Both the position numbers and the translations under genes were made by a program. A model generated the notes under the pieces. The model did no database searches. It saw only the letters and a program-made list of their open reading frames with translations, and had not been told where the DNA came from. This document shows, one piece after another, positions 37,502-45,521 of a stretch of 64,000 nt of DNA. Every line of letters begins with the position of its first letter. Positions within the stretch are counted from its first letter, which is position 1. Source of the stretch: Candidatus Binatia bacterium (GTDB lineage Bacteria; Desulfobacterota; Binatia; UBA12015). Where the stretch lies: positions 1 through 64,000 of the forward strand of contig JAQWRY010000028.1 in NCBI GenBank assembly GCA_029243485.1, given 5' to 3'.

Positions 37502-37530
37502 TGTGGATAACTTGCGGACAGTTTTCCACA
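37502..37530. promoter_or_regulatory. Inverted pair of DnaA-box-like sites
   Basis: TGTGGATAAC at 37502-37511 and GTTTTCCACA at 37521-37530 form an inverted repeat with one mismatch and a 9-base spacer. The first contains a perfect DnaA box (TTATCCACA on the other strand); the second differs by one base. The surrounding 100 bases are AT-richer than the neighbourhood. It could be a DnaA-binding regulatory locus or a fragment of a replication origin, but dnaA, dnaN and gidA are absent nearby. Confidence 0.5.
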
Positions 37531-37575
37531 TCCTGTGAATTGACCTTCGCCCGGAAAACATGCGTTTTGCTTTGC

Positions 37576-37755
37576 ATGCGACCGATGGCCCAGGGTGAGG
37601 AGAGCCGATCTGTCTCGCGGCTCGAACAGTTGGATGAAGAGGCGCGGATCGCCTACGGCGCGCTCGGCGATCGTGAGATCGACGAGTTGGTCGAACGCGA
37701 GCCCGGGTATTATTTGCGCCGGTTTCAGTCTCTCGGGCTCAAGTGGCCGCGCTGA
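37576..37755 (+). CDS. Small soluble protein of unknown function
   Basis: 59 residues from ATG 37576 (a second ATG is three codons on). Its sequence is charged and helical (SRLEQLDEEARIAYGALG, EIDELVEREPGYYLRRFQ), unlike the Arg/Ser-rich noise ORFs here. No family recognised. It lies between the DnaA-box pair and a decayed SGNH-hydrolase gene, and could itself be a remnant. Uncertain. Confidence 0.42.
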   Translation: MRPMAQGEESRSVSRLEQLDEEARIAYGALGDREIDELVEREPGYYLRRFQSLGLKWPR

Positions 37756-37787
37756 GAGGAGGAGCCGGTTGAGGGCGGCAGCTCGGC

Positions 37788-38302
37788 GTGCTCGTCCGCG
37801 ATCAGGAGCTGCGGGTCCCGGCGGGTGAGCTCTCGAACGTCTCGGGTCTGCATCTCTCGCTGAAGCTTCTGCCGGCGTTCGGGTTCGGATTCCTCTCGCG
37901 TGGTCTGAGCGCGTTGAAACGCAAGAACACACGGCCGGCTTCGAAGTTGGAGCGCCACCTCTCCGCGCGGCGGAATAGTTTTTTCCGGGACCGGCCCCAA
38001 GAGCGTTGGCAGGTGATGGCCGGCTCGTTTCGAGGTTTCGGGGAAGAAGCGAGGGCTCGCGACCTTCGTCTCCTCGTGGGGCCCCTGCCGGACGCCGACC
38101 AGGTGAACATACCCCGGAACTCATACCGCAGGAGGCTGTCTTGGTTCTCTGTGCGGAATATGAGCTCGAGTGCCTCGATCTTCGGCCGGTCCTGGACGCG
38201 GAGTCGTCGCCCCTCTTTCTCGAGGGTGTTCACCCGAACGCCGAGGGCTACCGCGTGATCGCGCGCGGCATCGCGGAGCGGCTTTCCGAGCCGTCTCGGT
38301 GA
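37788..38302 (+). pseudogene. SGNH/GDSL-hydrolase-like remnant with a frameshift
   Basis: A first frame (about 37788-38090) gives hydrophobic and basic segments such as LKLLPAFGFGFLSRGLSALK, then RWQVMAGSFRGFGEEARAR and LRLLVGPLPDADQ. The reading must shift frame near 38090 to continue as EAVLVLCAEYELECLDL and the typical SGNH block V, FLEGVHPNAEGYRVIARG. The N-terminal GDS block was not found. This fits a broken SGNH hydrolase or an AlgJ-like relative. A sequencing error could mimic one frameshift, but not the missing start. Confidence 0.5.
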
Positions 38303-38375
38303 TTTCTTGGGCACGAGCGCTTGACGCAGGCGGCGCAGATGGTCACGAAGGAGAGAGAAAGACGAGGAGGTTCCG

Positions 38376-38744
38376 ATGAAGCGAATGTTTGGATGGATGT
38401 TGGTGGTGGCGCTCCTGGCGCCGGTGTCCGCGGAGGCCGTGGACACGGAAGACTTCCACATCAAGGAAGCGCAAGACCTAGTCGACGTCTGCACGACGCC
38501 CAAGACCGATCCTTTGTACGAGGCCGCAATGGGCTTCTGTCATGGCTACTGTGTCGGTGCGTGGGACTACTACCAGGCGGCCGGGCGAAAGTTCGTATGT
38601 ATCCCGGCGAAGCCTCCGACCCGTCAGCAGGCGGTCGATGGGTTCATCGACTGGTCGGCGACGCATCCTGAGTACATGCAAGAAGGCGCGGTGCAGGCGC
38701 TCTTCAAGTATCTCGCGGGCGCGTACGCGTGCACGAAGGAGTAA
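38376..38744 (+). CDS. Exported Rap1a/Tai-like domain protein
   Basis: 122 residues with a signal peptide (GWMLVVALLAPVSAEA). The mature domain has paired cysteines and the Rap1a/Tai4 pattern: AQDLVDVCTTP, AAMGFCHGYCVGAWDYYQ, FVCIP and KYLAGAYACT. Such folds neutralise periplasmic amidase toxins in some bacteria but are also stand-alone periplasmic proteins. No toxin gene is adjacent, so an immunity role is not supported. A good AGGAGG site precedes the ATG. The glycine-zipper lipoprotein gene starts five bases after its stop. Confidence 0.82.
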   Translation: MKRMFGWMLVVALLAPVSAEAVDTEDFHIKEAQDLVDVCTTPKTDPLYEAAMGFCHGYCVGAWDYYQAAGRKFVCIPAKPPTRQQAVDGFIDWSATHPEYMQEGAVQALFKYLAGAYACTKE

Positions 38745-38749
38745 CGGCG

Positions 38750-39016
38750 ATGAGAATTCTGATTGTGACGCTCACTCTCACGCTCGCACTGGCCGGTTGC
38801 TCCAACATGTCGGCCACGCAGCAGCGGACTCTCTCGGGTGGCGCCCTGGGTGCCGGTACCGGCGCCATCATCGGCGCGATCGCGGGGAACGCGGGCCTCG
38901 GTGCCGCGGCCGGAGCCGGTGCGGGGCTCCTCGGTGGCTATTTGTACGACCAGTACGACAAGGAGAAGCAGAACTCCTACCGTCAAGGATACCAGGCGGG
39001 GCAGACCGCCGAATGA
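38750..39016 (+). CDS. Glycine-zipper lipoprotein
   Basis: 88 residues. LTLTLALAGC is a lipobox ending at the cysteine. The mature part contains a glycine zipper (GALGAGTGAIIGAIAGNAG, then GAAAGAGAGLLGGYLYD) of the type seen in outer-membrane-associated small lipoproteins, and a polar C-terminal tail. It is five bases after the Rap1a-like gene, so the pair is probably one operon. Function unknown; glycine zippers often assemble in membranes. Confidence 0.85.
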   Translation: MRILIVTLTLTLALAGCSNMSATQQRTLSGGALGAGTGAIIGAIAGNAGLGAAAGAGAGLLGGYLYDQYDKEKQNSYRQGYQAGQTAE

Positions 39017-39070
39017 GATAATCCCCGACGCGCTTGCCGTCGATCTGCCTGCAGGAGGCGACGAGCGCCG

Positions 39071-39374
39071 GACGAGCTGCTCCAAGACGACGTGTCGCTG
39101 TATCTCCACGTCTTGTGGTGCGACTACGCCGGCGTGGTTCGTGCGAAGGCCTTCCATACTCCCGTCGCTCCGGGACGAGTTTGGAGAGTCTGAGCGTCAC
39201 CCAGACCATCCAGTGACTTCCGGTTACGGGCGCCGTGCCGATGGCGGAGGCGCGCCTGGAGCCGACGCCGCATGGGGGATCGACAACAAGGAGTCGGCTA
39301 TTCGCGTCCTGCAGAACCCGTTCGGGGAGGGGCCGACCCACTTCGAGCGGCGTATGCTCCTCGAGGGTTGCTAG
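39071..39374 (+). pseudogene. Glutamine synthetase family remnant, centre deleted
   Basis: The start of the remnant reads LYLHVLWCDYAGVVRAKAFH, the N-terminal beta-grasp signature of GlnA-like enzymes, then ends at a stop near 39180. About 90 bases on, another frame gives AWGIDNKESAIRVLQNPF and THFERRMLLEGC, the C-terminal part of the same family, which normally lies about 250 residues later. The catalytic core is missing. It is not functional. The pieces are seen; the original length is inferred from the family. Confidence 0.65.
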
Positions 39375-39433
39375 CATGGCGCCGTCGGCGGATGGGCTGG
39401 CGGCGGCGGTCCGGTTCCTGGTAAACCGCACGT

Positions 39434-40285
39434 GTGTCCGAGCCGTCCACGTATGATGCAATGGTCCTCGCCGGCGGTGGCTGCCGGTGTTTCTGGCAGG
39501 TCGGGTTCTACGAGACCGTCGCGCCCGAGTTGAACCTCCGACCGAAGCAGGTCGCGGCAGTGAGTGCGGGTTCGGCGATGGCGTGCATGTTGTTCTCGGG
39601 CACGGTGGAGCAGGGGCTCGAGTACTTCACGGACCGCGCGGGTCGGAACGAGCGCAACATCTACCCCGAGAACTTATGGGGTGATGCGCCGGTGTTCCCC
39701 CACGAGGAGATCTACCGCGAGACGATCCTGCACGCTTGCGATCAGGCCGCGTTGGACCGGCTTCGGCAGGGGCCCGATGTTCGCGTTCTACTCTCGCGCC
39801 CGCCGGAGTGGCTCGGTTCCCTTGGGGGCGTGGCGGTCGGCTTCCTCGCCTACGAAGCCGAGAAGCTGCTCTCGCCCAGCGTGCATCCCGAACTTGCGCG
39901 CCGCCTCGGATTTTCCTCTGAGGTCGTTTCGCTTGCGACGTGTGAGACGCCGGCGGCGCTGGCCGAGGTGATTCTGCAATCATCGTGCACACCTCCGTTC
40001 ACGCCGGTCTACCTTCGCGACGAGGTCCCGGTGCTCGACGGCGGCCTGGTCGACAACGTCCCGGTGAGCGCGCTCACCGACGAGGCGGAGAATGTTCTCG
40101 TGCTACTGACCCGTCGATACCCGGACGATGTGATCCCCGCCGTCGCGGGCCGCACCTACGTGCAGCCTTCCGAATCGATTCCGGTCGAGAAGTGGGACTA
40201 CGCCAGTCCGGATCTGGTGCTCGCGGCGCTCGACCTCGGGCGCCGCGACGGCGAGAGCTTCCTGTCGTCTCGGGCGGCGGGCTAG
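39434..40285 (+). CDS. Patatin-like phospholipase
   Basis: 283 residues from a GTG. The oxyanion glycine motif GGGCRCFWQVG is near residue 14, the nucleophile elbow AVSAGSAMA near 42-50 (serine near 44), and the Asp of the catalytic dyad in VLDGGLVDNVP near 198. It is predicted to hydrolyse phospholipid or neutral-lipid acyl chains in the cytoplasm. No signal peptide. The elbow lacks the first glycine of the usual GxSxG, as in some patatins. The gene overlaps the end of the glutamine-synthetase remnant. Confidence 0.86.
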   Translation: MSEPSTYDAMVLAGGGCRCFWQVGFYETVAPELNLRPKQVAAVSAGSAMACMLFSGTVEQGLEYFTDRAGRNERNIYPENLWGDAPVFPHEEIYRETILHACDQAALDRLRQGPDVRVLLSRPPEWLGSLGGVAVGFLAYEAEKLLSPSVHPELARRLGFSSEVVSLATCETPAALAEVILQSSCTPPFTPVYLRDEVPVLDGGLVDNVPVSALTDEAENVLVLLTRRYPDDVIPAVAGRTYVQPSESIPVEKWDYASPDLVLAALDLGRRDGESFLSSRAAG

Positions 40286-40315
40286 AACGCCCGGCGTGAG
40301 AAGTTTCGCCCGGCG

Positions 40316-41056
40316 TCAGTCGAACGCTTCCCAGACTCCGTCGATGCGGCGCTCGTGCGGCCGGTAGCGCGTCTTGTACGCCATCGGCGGTGAACCGGCC
40401 ACGTAGAGGCCGAGGTACAGATACTGCAGGCCCCATTCTCGGCAGAGCGCGAGCTGCTTCAGGATCGAGTATGTCCCGAGACTTAGTGAAGAGTAGGTTG
40501 GGTCGAAGAATGCGTAGACGGCGGACAGCCCGTCGGTCGCGCGGTCGGTGAGGGCGACCGCGACGAGCTTGCCGTCGAGGCGGTACTCGATCTCGACCGT
40601 CTCCGTACAGCTCTCGACCAGGAACTCGCGGTAGCTGCCCAGATCGAGGAGGTCGTCTCCGACGGCGAGGCCGCGTTCGAGCTTGTGGAGGTTGTAGAGG
40701 TCGACCTTCTCGTCGGTGGCCGTCGGTGGTCCGAGCGAAACGTCGAGCACGGATTCGCCGGTCCGGAAGGCACGCCGCTGGGAACGACTCGGCCGGAATG
40801 ACGTCACGTCGAGTCGAATAGCCTCGCACGCCGAGCAGGTGGGGCAGTGCGGTCGGTACAGGAGGAGCCCCTGGCGCCGATCGCCGTCATGCAGGCGGGC
40901 CGCCAGTTCGTCCCGTCGAAGGGGTCGCACCGGCAGCCGGAGCGGAAGGCGAGCGACCTCGCCGTCGAGGTAGACGCAAGGGCTCAACTCGTCGTGGACG
41001 ATCCACTCAGTCGGCTCGCTGCCGATCCGGCGTGGGACACTCGGGCCACGGTTCAT
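40316..41056 (-). CDS. bpt: Aspartate/glutamate leucyltransferase (Bpt family)
   Basis: 246 residues from ATG 41056; the open frame reaches 41401 but that part lies over the next pseudogene and has no homology. Landmarks of the N-end-rule aminoacyl transferases: SPCVYLDGEVARLPLR, HCPTCSACEAIRLDV, SRSQRRAF, and AVYAFFDPTYSSLSLGTYSI. It attaches Leu (or Arg) to N-terminal Asp/Glu so the protein is degraded. ClpS/ClpA partners are not in this window. Confidence 0.9.
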   Translation of the reverse strand: MNRGPSVPRRIGSEPTEWIVHDELSPCVYLDGEVARLPLRLPVRPLRRDELAARLHDGDRRQGLLLYRPHCPTCSACEAIRLDVTSFRPSRSQRRAFRTGESVLDVSLGPPTATDEKVDLYNLHKLERGLAVGDDLLDLGSYREFLVESCTETVEIEYRLDGKLVAVALTDRATDGLSAVYAFFDPTYSSLSLGTYSILKQLALCREWGLQYLYLGLYVAGSPPMAYKTRYRPHERRIDGVWEAFD

Positions 41057-41169
41057 CGTAGACCATGGTACACGGCTGCGGGCCCGGAGATAAGTCACCC
41101 ATCCGTTCCCGTCTGCTGGGCTCGGGTTTTCGCCCTGGCTATTGTCGGCCGAGATCTTCGGGAGGACGT

Positions 41170-41820
41170 ATGCCCTACGAGGGGGAGCAGAATCGGCCGG
41201 ACGAGCCAGCCATCGTGTCCCGCACCGCCTCGTGGACGTGGCGCGAGGCGGAAGAGGCCACCGAGCGGCTCGCGGCGGGCTACCTGGGGATGGGTCTTCG
41301 TCGCGGCGACGGAGATCGATCACGCTCTCCGCCTGTCGGCCGCATGCATGCTCGTCGTCCACGCTCGGGGCGATGACGGCAAGCTGACCGCAGAGCTTCA
41401 CGATGACCCGAAAGGACGTACTGCTCCCCGGGTCGTCGCGGTCGCAAAAAGCAGACCATCGTGCACGAGGGATCGAACATCTACCCGCAGGAGGTCGAAG
41501 AGGCGGTGCTCGCGCACTCGGCGATCGAGTGCGTCGGCGTCGTGGGGGTCCACGACGTCTTCCCCGGTGAGAAGATCCGGGCGTACGTGTCGCTGCGTGA
41601 TGGGCAGGAGCGTCCCGCCGATCAAGAACTCATTCATTTTGCCCGTGAGCGGATCGCTGCTTACAAGGCCCCCGAAGAGATTGTCGTCCTCGCGGAGATG
41701 CTGCTCAATGCGGCCGGGAAGGTCGATCGGGTTCGACTGAAGAAGCTGGCGGCCGGCGAAGACGTGTCGGCGCTCGGTGAAGGCGGAGCCTCGGAGGCTG
41801 GGTTGGCCGTGACGCGCTGA
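41170..41820 (+). pseudogene. Acyl-CoA synthetase (AMP-forming) remnant, centre deleted
   Basis: The N-terminal end RPDEPAIVSRTASWTWREAE and LAAGYLGMGLRRGD (about 41188-41315) is that of an ANL acyl-CoA synthetase. The C-terminal domain resumes about 130 bases later in another frame: GRKKQTIVHEGSNIYPQEVE, AYKAPEEIVVLAEML and NAAGKVDRVRLKKL, to 41820. The whole ATP-binding and active-site region, about 350 residues, is gone. The ORF from 41461 cannot fold into an enzyme alone. A strong example of the recurring two-ended pseudogenes here. Confidence 0.75.
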
Positions 41821-41874
41821 GCACGCGGGACGGGGCGATTGCGCACGGCCCCGATTCGCGCTCAGTTGAGAACC

Positions 41875-42285
41875 ATGATTCCCGAGCCAAGCGGGCCGGC
41901 CTCGCGGCCGTGGTGGGTGAACGTGCTGCTCGCGTTCTGCGCCTTCATGACGTTCGCCTACACACCCTGGGACCTGTTCTGGAAACCCGTCGCGCAGGAT
42001 CAGGAGGTCTGGTTCGGCTTCGTGCTCCGTGGCTGGGCGGCGAAGGCGACCGAGCCACTCCACTGGGCCATATACGGGGCGTTCACCTATGGCTTCTGGA
42101 AGATGAGGCCGTGGATGAGGTTCTGGGGGACGGTGTACTTCGCCCAGGTCGCCATCGCGATGGTGGTCTGGGGGCTGCTCGACGAGCGTGGGTCGCTGGT
42201 GGGCTCGGTGGTGAGCGGCATCGTGTTCGGTTGGCTGACGCTCAAGTACTGGCGTGCCGGCGAGATCTTCGAAGCTTCCCGCTGA
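41875..42285 (+). CDS. Small membrane protein of unknown function
   Basis: 136 residues with four hydrophobic segments (VNVLLAFCAFMTFAYTPW, PLHWAIYGAFTYGFW, VYFAQVAIAMVVWGLL, VSGIVFGWLTLKYW). No family recognised with confidence. The ATG at 41875 gives the shortest form that keeps all four segments. It sits between the synthetase remnant and an amidohydrolase gene on the same strand and may be co-transcribed with the latter. Confidence 0.68.
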   Translation: MIPEPSGPASRPWWVNVLLAFCAFMTFAYTPWDLFWKPVAQDQEVWFGFVLRGWAAKATEPLHWAIYGAFTYGFWKMRPWMRFWGTVYFAQVAIAMVVWGLLDERGSLVGSVVSGIVFGWLTLKYWRAGEIFEASR

Positions 42286-42374
42286 GCGTCACCATTGCGG
42301 TCGGCGGCCGTGGGTCCGGCCCGTCGGTTCGCCCCCTGGGTGTTCAACCAGTAGGGGCTGAGGGGGAGGATTGT

Positions 42375-43562
42375 ATGAAGACCGATTGGGTGATCGACGC
42401 GGATACGCACGTTACGGAGCCTCCGGATACCTGGAGCGCTCGGCTGCCGGCCAAGTTCCAGGACCGCGCACCGCGGGTGGTCTACAACGAGGAGTACGGC
42501 TTCGAGATGTGGCAGATCGGTGACGGCTCGGCGCCGGTTCCGATCGGTCATACCGCCGTCGCGGGGTGGCCCGAGCCGTTCCCCTCGGCGCCGAAGGGGT
42601 TCTCCGAAGTGCCGCCGGCCGCGTACGACGGGAAGGCCCGTCTGGCCTACATGGACACGGTGGGGATCTGGGCCATGGCCCTGTACCCGAACGTCGGTGG
42701 CTTCGGGAATGAGGCATTCCTGAAGCTCGGCGATCAGGAACTCATGGACGCCTGTGTGCGGGCCTACAACGATTTCCTGCTCGACTTCGCGGAGCCCGAT
42801 CCGCGCCGTTTCATTCCGATCTGTGCGATCCCGTTCTGGGATCCCGCTGCGAGCGTGCGCGAGATCGAGCGTTGCGCCGCGGCCGGTCACAAGGGCATTT
42901 TGTTCACGGGGGAGCCGCACAAGTATGGGCAGCCGGTTCTCGCATCGCGCCATTGGGACCCGATCTGGCGCGCATCAGAAGAGACGGGCCTGCCCGTGAG
43001 CTTCCACATCGGCAGCGGTAACCTGATGGAGGAGTACAGCCCCGAGCGAATCGAGGCCTACGGGCTGCATGCGGTGAACGCGCGAACCGCGGTGAGCCTC
43101 TTCCTCGAGAACGGCAAGCAGCTCTCTGACCTGCTGCTGTCGGGGATCCTTCCGCGCTTCCCGAAGTTGCGCGTGGTCTCCGTCGAGAGCGGGATCGGCT
43201 TCCTGCCGTTCATCCTCGAGGCAACCGACTACGCGTTCGAGTCCTCGCAGGTGGTTGCGGAGAAGCCGGAGTTCGAGATGAAGCCGAGCGAGTACTTCGC
43301 CCGGCAAGTGTACGGTTGCTATTTCTTCGAGGAGTTCGCGCCGCAGCATCTTCTCCCCCAGATCGGTGTCGACAACGTCCTGTTCGAGACCGACTACCCG
43401 CATCCGATCTGCCTCTACGGCAACGTGCGTGAGAAGATCGAGGCCGGGCTCGCGAATCAGCCGGACGAGATCCGTCGGAAGCTGCTGTTCGACAATGCGG
43501 CGAAGCTCTACGGTGTCGGCGAGCCCGACCGAGCCTGGTCGCCCCCGTCGAACTCGCTTTAG
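42375..43562 (+). CDS. Amidohydrolase 2 family protein
   Basis: 395 residues from ATG 42375, preceded by GGGGGAGGA. The TIM-barrel metal residues are seen in order: DADTHV at the start, PVSFHIGSG near residue 208, and LFETDYPHP near 336. This group decarboxylates or hydrolyses aromatic acids and similar compounds using zinc or manganese. Actinobacterial and binatotal genomes often carry many copies; the substrate is unknown. It is followed 22 bases later by a porin gene, which may bring in the substrate. Confidence 0.92.
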   Translation: MKTDWVIDADTHVTEPPDTWSARLPAKFQDRAPRVVYNEEYGFEMWQIGDGSAPVPIGHTAVAGWPEPFPSAPKGFSEVPPAAYDGKARLAYMDTVGIWAMALYPNVGGFGNEAFLKLGDQELMDACVRAYNDFLLDFAEPDPRRFIPICAIPFWDPAASVREIERCAAAGHKGILFTGEPHKYGQPVLASRHWDPIWRASEETGLPVSFHIGSGNLMEEYSPERIEAYGLHAVNARTAVSLFLENGKQLSDLLLSGILPRFPKLRVVSVESGIGFLPFILEATDYAFESSQVVAEKPEFEMKPSEYFARQVYGCYFFEEFAPQHLLPQIGVDNVLFETDYPHPICLYGNVREKIEAGLANQPDEIRRKLLFDNAAKLYGVGEPDRAWSPPSNSL

Positions 43563-43584
43563 GCGCCGGGGGGTTCTCGAACGG

Positions 43585-45021
43585 ATGAGGGTGGTGGGGG
43601 CGAGCTTGTTGGTGGCTGTGGTGGTGATCGCGGCGACCGGCGACGTGCGTGCGGAAGAGAAGGCCGCCGAACGCGCGGCTAGCCGGGCCGAAGATCTCGC
43701 CGCCCAGAAAGCCGACGCCGAGGAGTTCCAGGGGGCGTACGGCCCACACGGTGCTGCTACTCGCGACGTGGAGATCACGCCGGCCGACGTGATCTCCAGT
43801 TCAGGACCTTTCGAAGGGGCGGCGCTGGGAATCGAAGCCGACTACATCCCCGGTGTGAACCTCCGGCTGTACTGGAAGCGGGGGATCAACTACCGGGTCG
43901 AGGACGAACTGACGCTGTTCACGCGCAAGGCTACTCTCGACGGCCGGGTCGGAGTTCGCTTCCAAGCAGACGCCGCCGCGTTCGCACCGAGCGGGATCAC
44001 TGACGCCGGTGGCGGTCTCGGGGTGCGTCGCCTCTTCTTCTACACCACCGGCGAGCTCGATTTTCTCTACCCGGTTCTGTTTGCGCTCGACCTGGGCCTG
44101 GACGGCGGCAGCTTCTTCGTCGACGATGCGTACCTCTGGATCACGGACTTGCCGTACATCGGCACATTCAAGTTCGGGCAGTTCAGTGCTCCGATGTCGC
44201 TGGCACACCTCACCGCGAGTGGCACGCGCCCCTTCATGGAGATAGGAACGCCGGCCGAAGCGTTCTCCCCTGGCAGCAAGGCAGGCTTTCAGTTTGCCAA
44301 CGACGCGTTCCACCGCCTTCTGACCTGGCAGGTGGGCTGGTTTGCAGACACGCAGTCGGTTCCAGTCGGCGACGCTTCAGAAAGCCTGACCCGTGTCGTC
44401 GGTCGCCTCACGGGGCTGCCGATGTTCGAGCGGTACCTGGACACGCAGCAATTGCTTCATCTCGGGATCAGTGGGAGTTGGGTGTTCTCGAACGACCAGC
44501 GCGTACGCTACCGGTCCAGGCCCGAGAGCTTTCTTGCGCCCGCCCTGGTCGATACCGGCGAGATCGAGGCCTCGAATGCGACCCTTCTTGGTCTGGAGGC
44601 GGCGTGGGTGCGGGGGCCGCTCTCGGTTCAAAGTGAGTTCTTAGGGTCGCAGGTGAATACCGGGGGCGCAGGCAGCCCGCTCTTGTATGGCGTGTACGCG
44701 ATGAGCAGCTGGTTCCTGACCGGTGAGACCCGTCCCTACAATCGCGCGTCGGCCATCTTCGGGTCGGTGGTGCCGAAGCATCCGCTCGCGTGGGACGATT
44801 GGCAGACCGGCGCCTGGGAGCTCGCGGGCCGGTTGTCCTGGACCGATCTGTCGGATGAGGAAGTTCACGGCGGCCAGATCTTCACCTTGATGACCGGTTT
44901 GAATTGGTACCTTAACCGGTACGCCCGAATGATGTTCGACTACGGGTATTCCCAATCAAACGACGGTCCGCAGGAGGGTGGAATCCACATCTTCCAGGCC
45001 CGGTTCCAGATCAACATCTGA
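43585..45021 (+). CDS. Outer-membrane porin (OprO/OprP-like)
   Basis: 478 residues with a signal peptide (VVGASLLVAVVVIAATGDVRA) and a short alpha-helical, Glu/Ala-rich start, then a beta-barrel pattern: LTLFTRKATLDGRVGVRFQ, FFVDDAYLWITDLPY, FKFGQFSAPMSLAHL, and a last strand GGIHIFQARFQINI. The C-terminus ends NI, not the usual aromatic residue. It fits the phosphate-selective porin family. It probably carries an anion or aromatic acid for the neighbouring amidohydrolase; that link is inference. Confidence 0.86.
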   Translation: MRVVGASLLVAVVVIAATGDVRAEEKAAERAASRAEDLAAQKADAEEFQGAYGPHGAATRDVEITPADVISSSGPFEGAALGIEADYIPGVNLRLYWKRGINYRVEDELTLFTRKATLDGRVGVRFQADAAAFAPSGITDAGGGLGVRRLFFYTTGELDFLYPVLFALDLGLDGGSFFVDDAYLWITDLPYIGTFKFGQFSAPMSLAHLTASGTRPFMEIGTPAEAFSPGSKAGFQFANDAFHRLLTWQVGWFADTQSVPVGDASESLTRVVGRLTGLPMFERYLDTQQLLHLGISGSWVFSNDQRVRYRSRPESFLAPALVDTGEIEASNATLLGLEAAWVRGPLSVQSEFLGSQVNTGGAGSPLLYGVYAMSSWFLTGETRPYNRASAIFGSVVPKHPLAWDDWQTGAWELAGRLSWTDLSDEEVHGGQIFTLMTGLNWYLNRYARMMFDYGYSQSNDGPQEGGIHIFQARFQINI

Positions 45022-45080
45022 GCGGCTGTTCTGAGACGTTCATTGTTCGGCCGCGACCGTATGTGCCATGAGTCTCGGAG

Positions 45081-45521
45081 GTGAGGGGCTCTTTTTCGAT
45101 AGGCTTCCCGGGGCTCGCCGCGAAGACGGTTTCGGGGAGCCCCGCGGTGAACGGGCAAGCGATGCCGAGCGGGCGCCCGGCCAGCAGCGCGGACATCGCT
45201 CCGCAGGGCGCGCGCTTCTTCCAGATGGTCTCGCACACACACAAGCGGGGGCGTCACTTCTGGGCGGAGCTTGTCGATGGCACGCTGCCGTACGAGAACT
45301 TTGTCTACAACGACCCGACTCGTGTACTGTTCGATCCGCCTCTCGCGTTCGATTCGAGCCCCGGCGCGGGTGACGGCTGGTGCGATGCGTGTGCGATCAC
45401 CGGCGGCGAGAGCACGGAGAACGAGATGTTCCTTCTGACCGGGCAGTACTACATCGAGGAGGGCTTCCCTCAGGCGCCGTCGGACGGCCCGGTGTACGCG
45501 GGCGCGGCGTCGGTCCGTTGA
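45081..45521 (+). pseudogene. Copper type II monooxygenase-like C-terminal remnant
   Basis: A 146-codon frame. HTHKRGRHFWAELVDG and ENFVYNDPTRVLFDPP are the copper-binding core of the C-terminal domain of ascorbate-dependent (DBH/PHM-like) monooxygenases, and TENEMFLLTGQYY is the Met-ligand end. Before it lies an unrelated low-quality stretch; the N-terminal copper domain is absent. Between FDPPLAFDS and SPGAGDGWCDACAITGG the usual chain seems shortened. I judge it a truncated remnant, perhaps still translated. The stop overlaps the next gene start. Confidence 0.55.

Noticed and set aside
37468-37575. Chromosomal replication origin
   Set aside because: Only two boxes were seen and none of the usual flanking genes; kept as a finding but not called an origin.
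37802-38503. 233-codon minus-strand ORF across the SGNH remnant and the Rap1a-like gene start
   Set aside because: Low-quality Arg/Ser composition; overlaps the ribosome site and signal peptide of the Rap1a-like gene.
38376-38744. Toxin-immunity system around the Rap1a/Tai-like gene
   Set aside because: The neighbours are a glycine-zipper lipoprotein and gene remnants; no amidase or effector gene is present.
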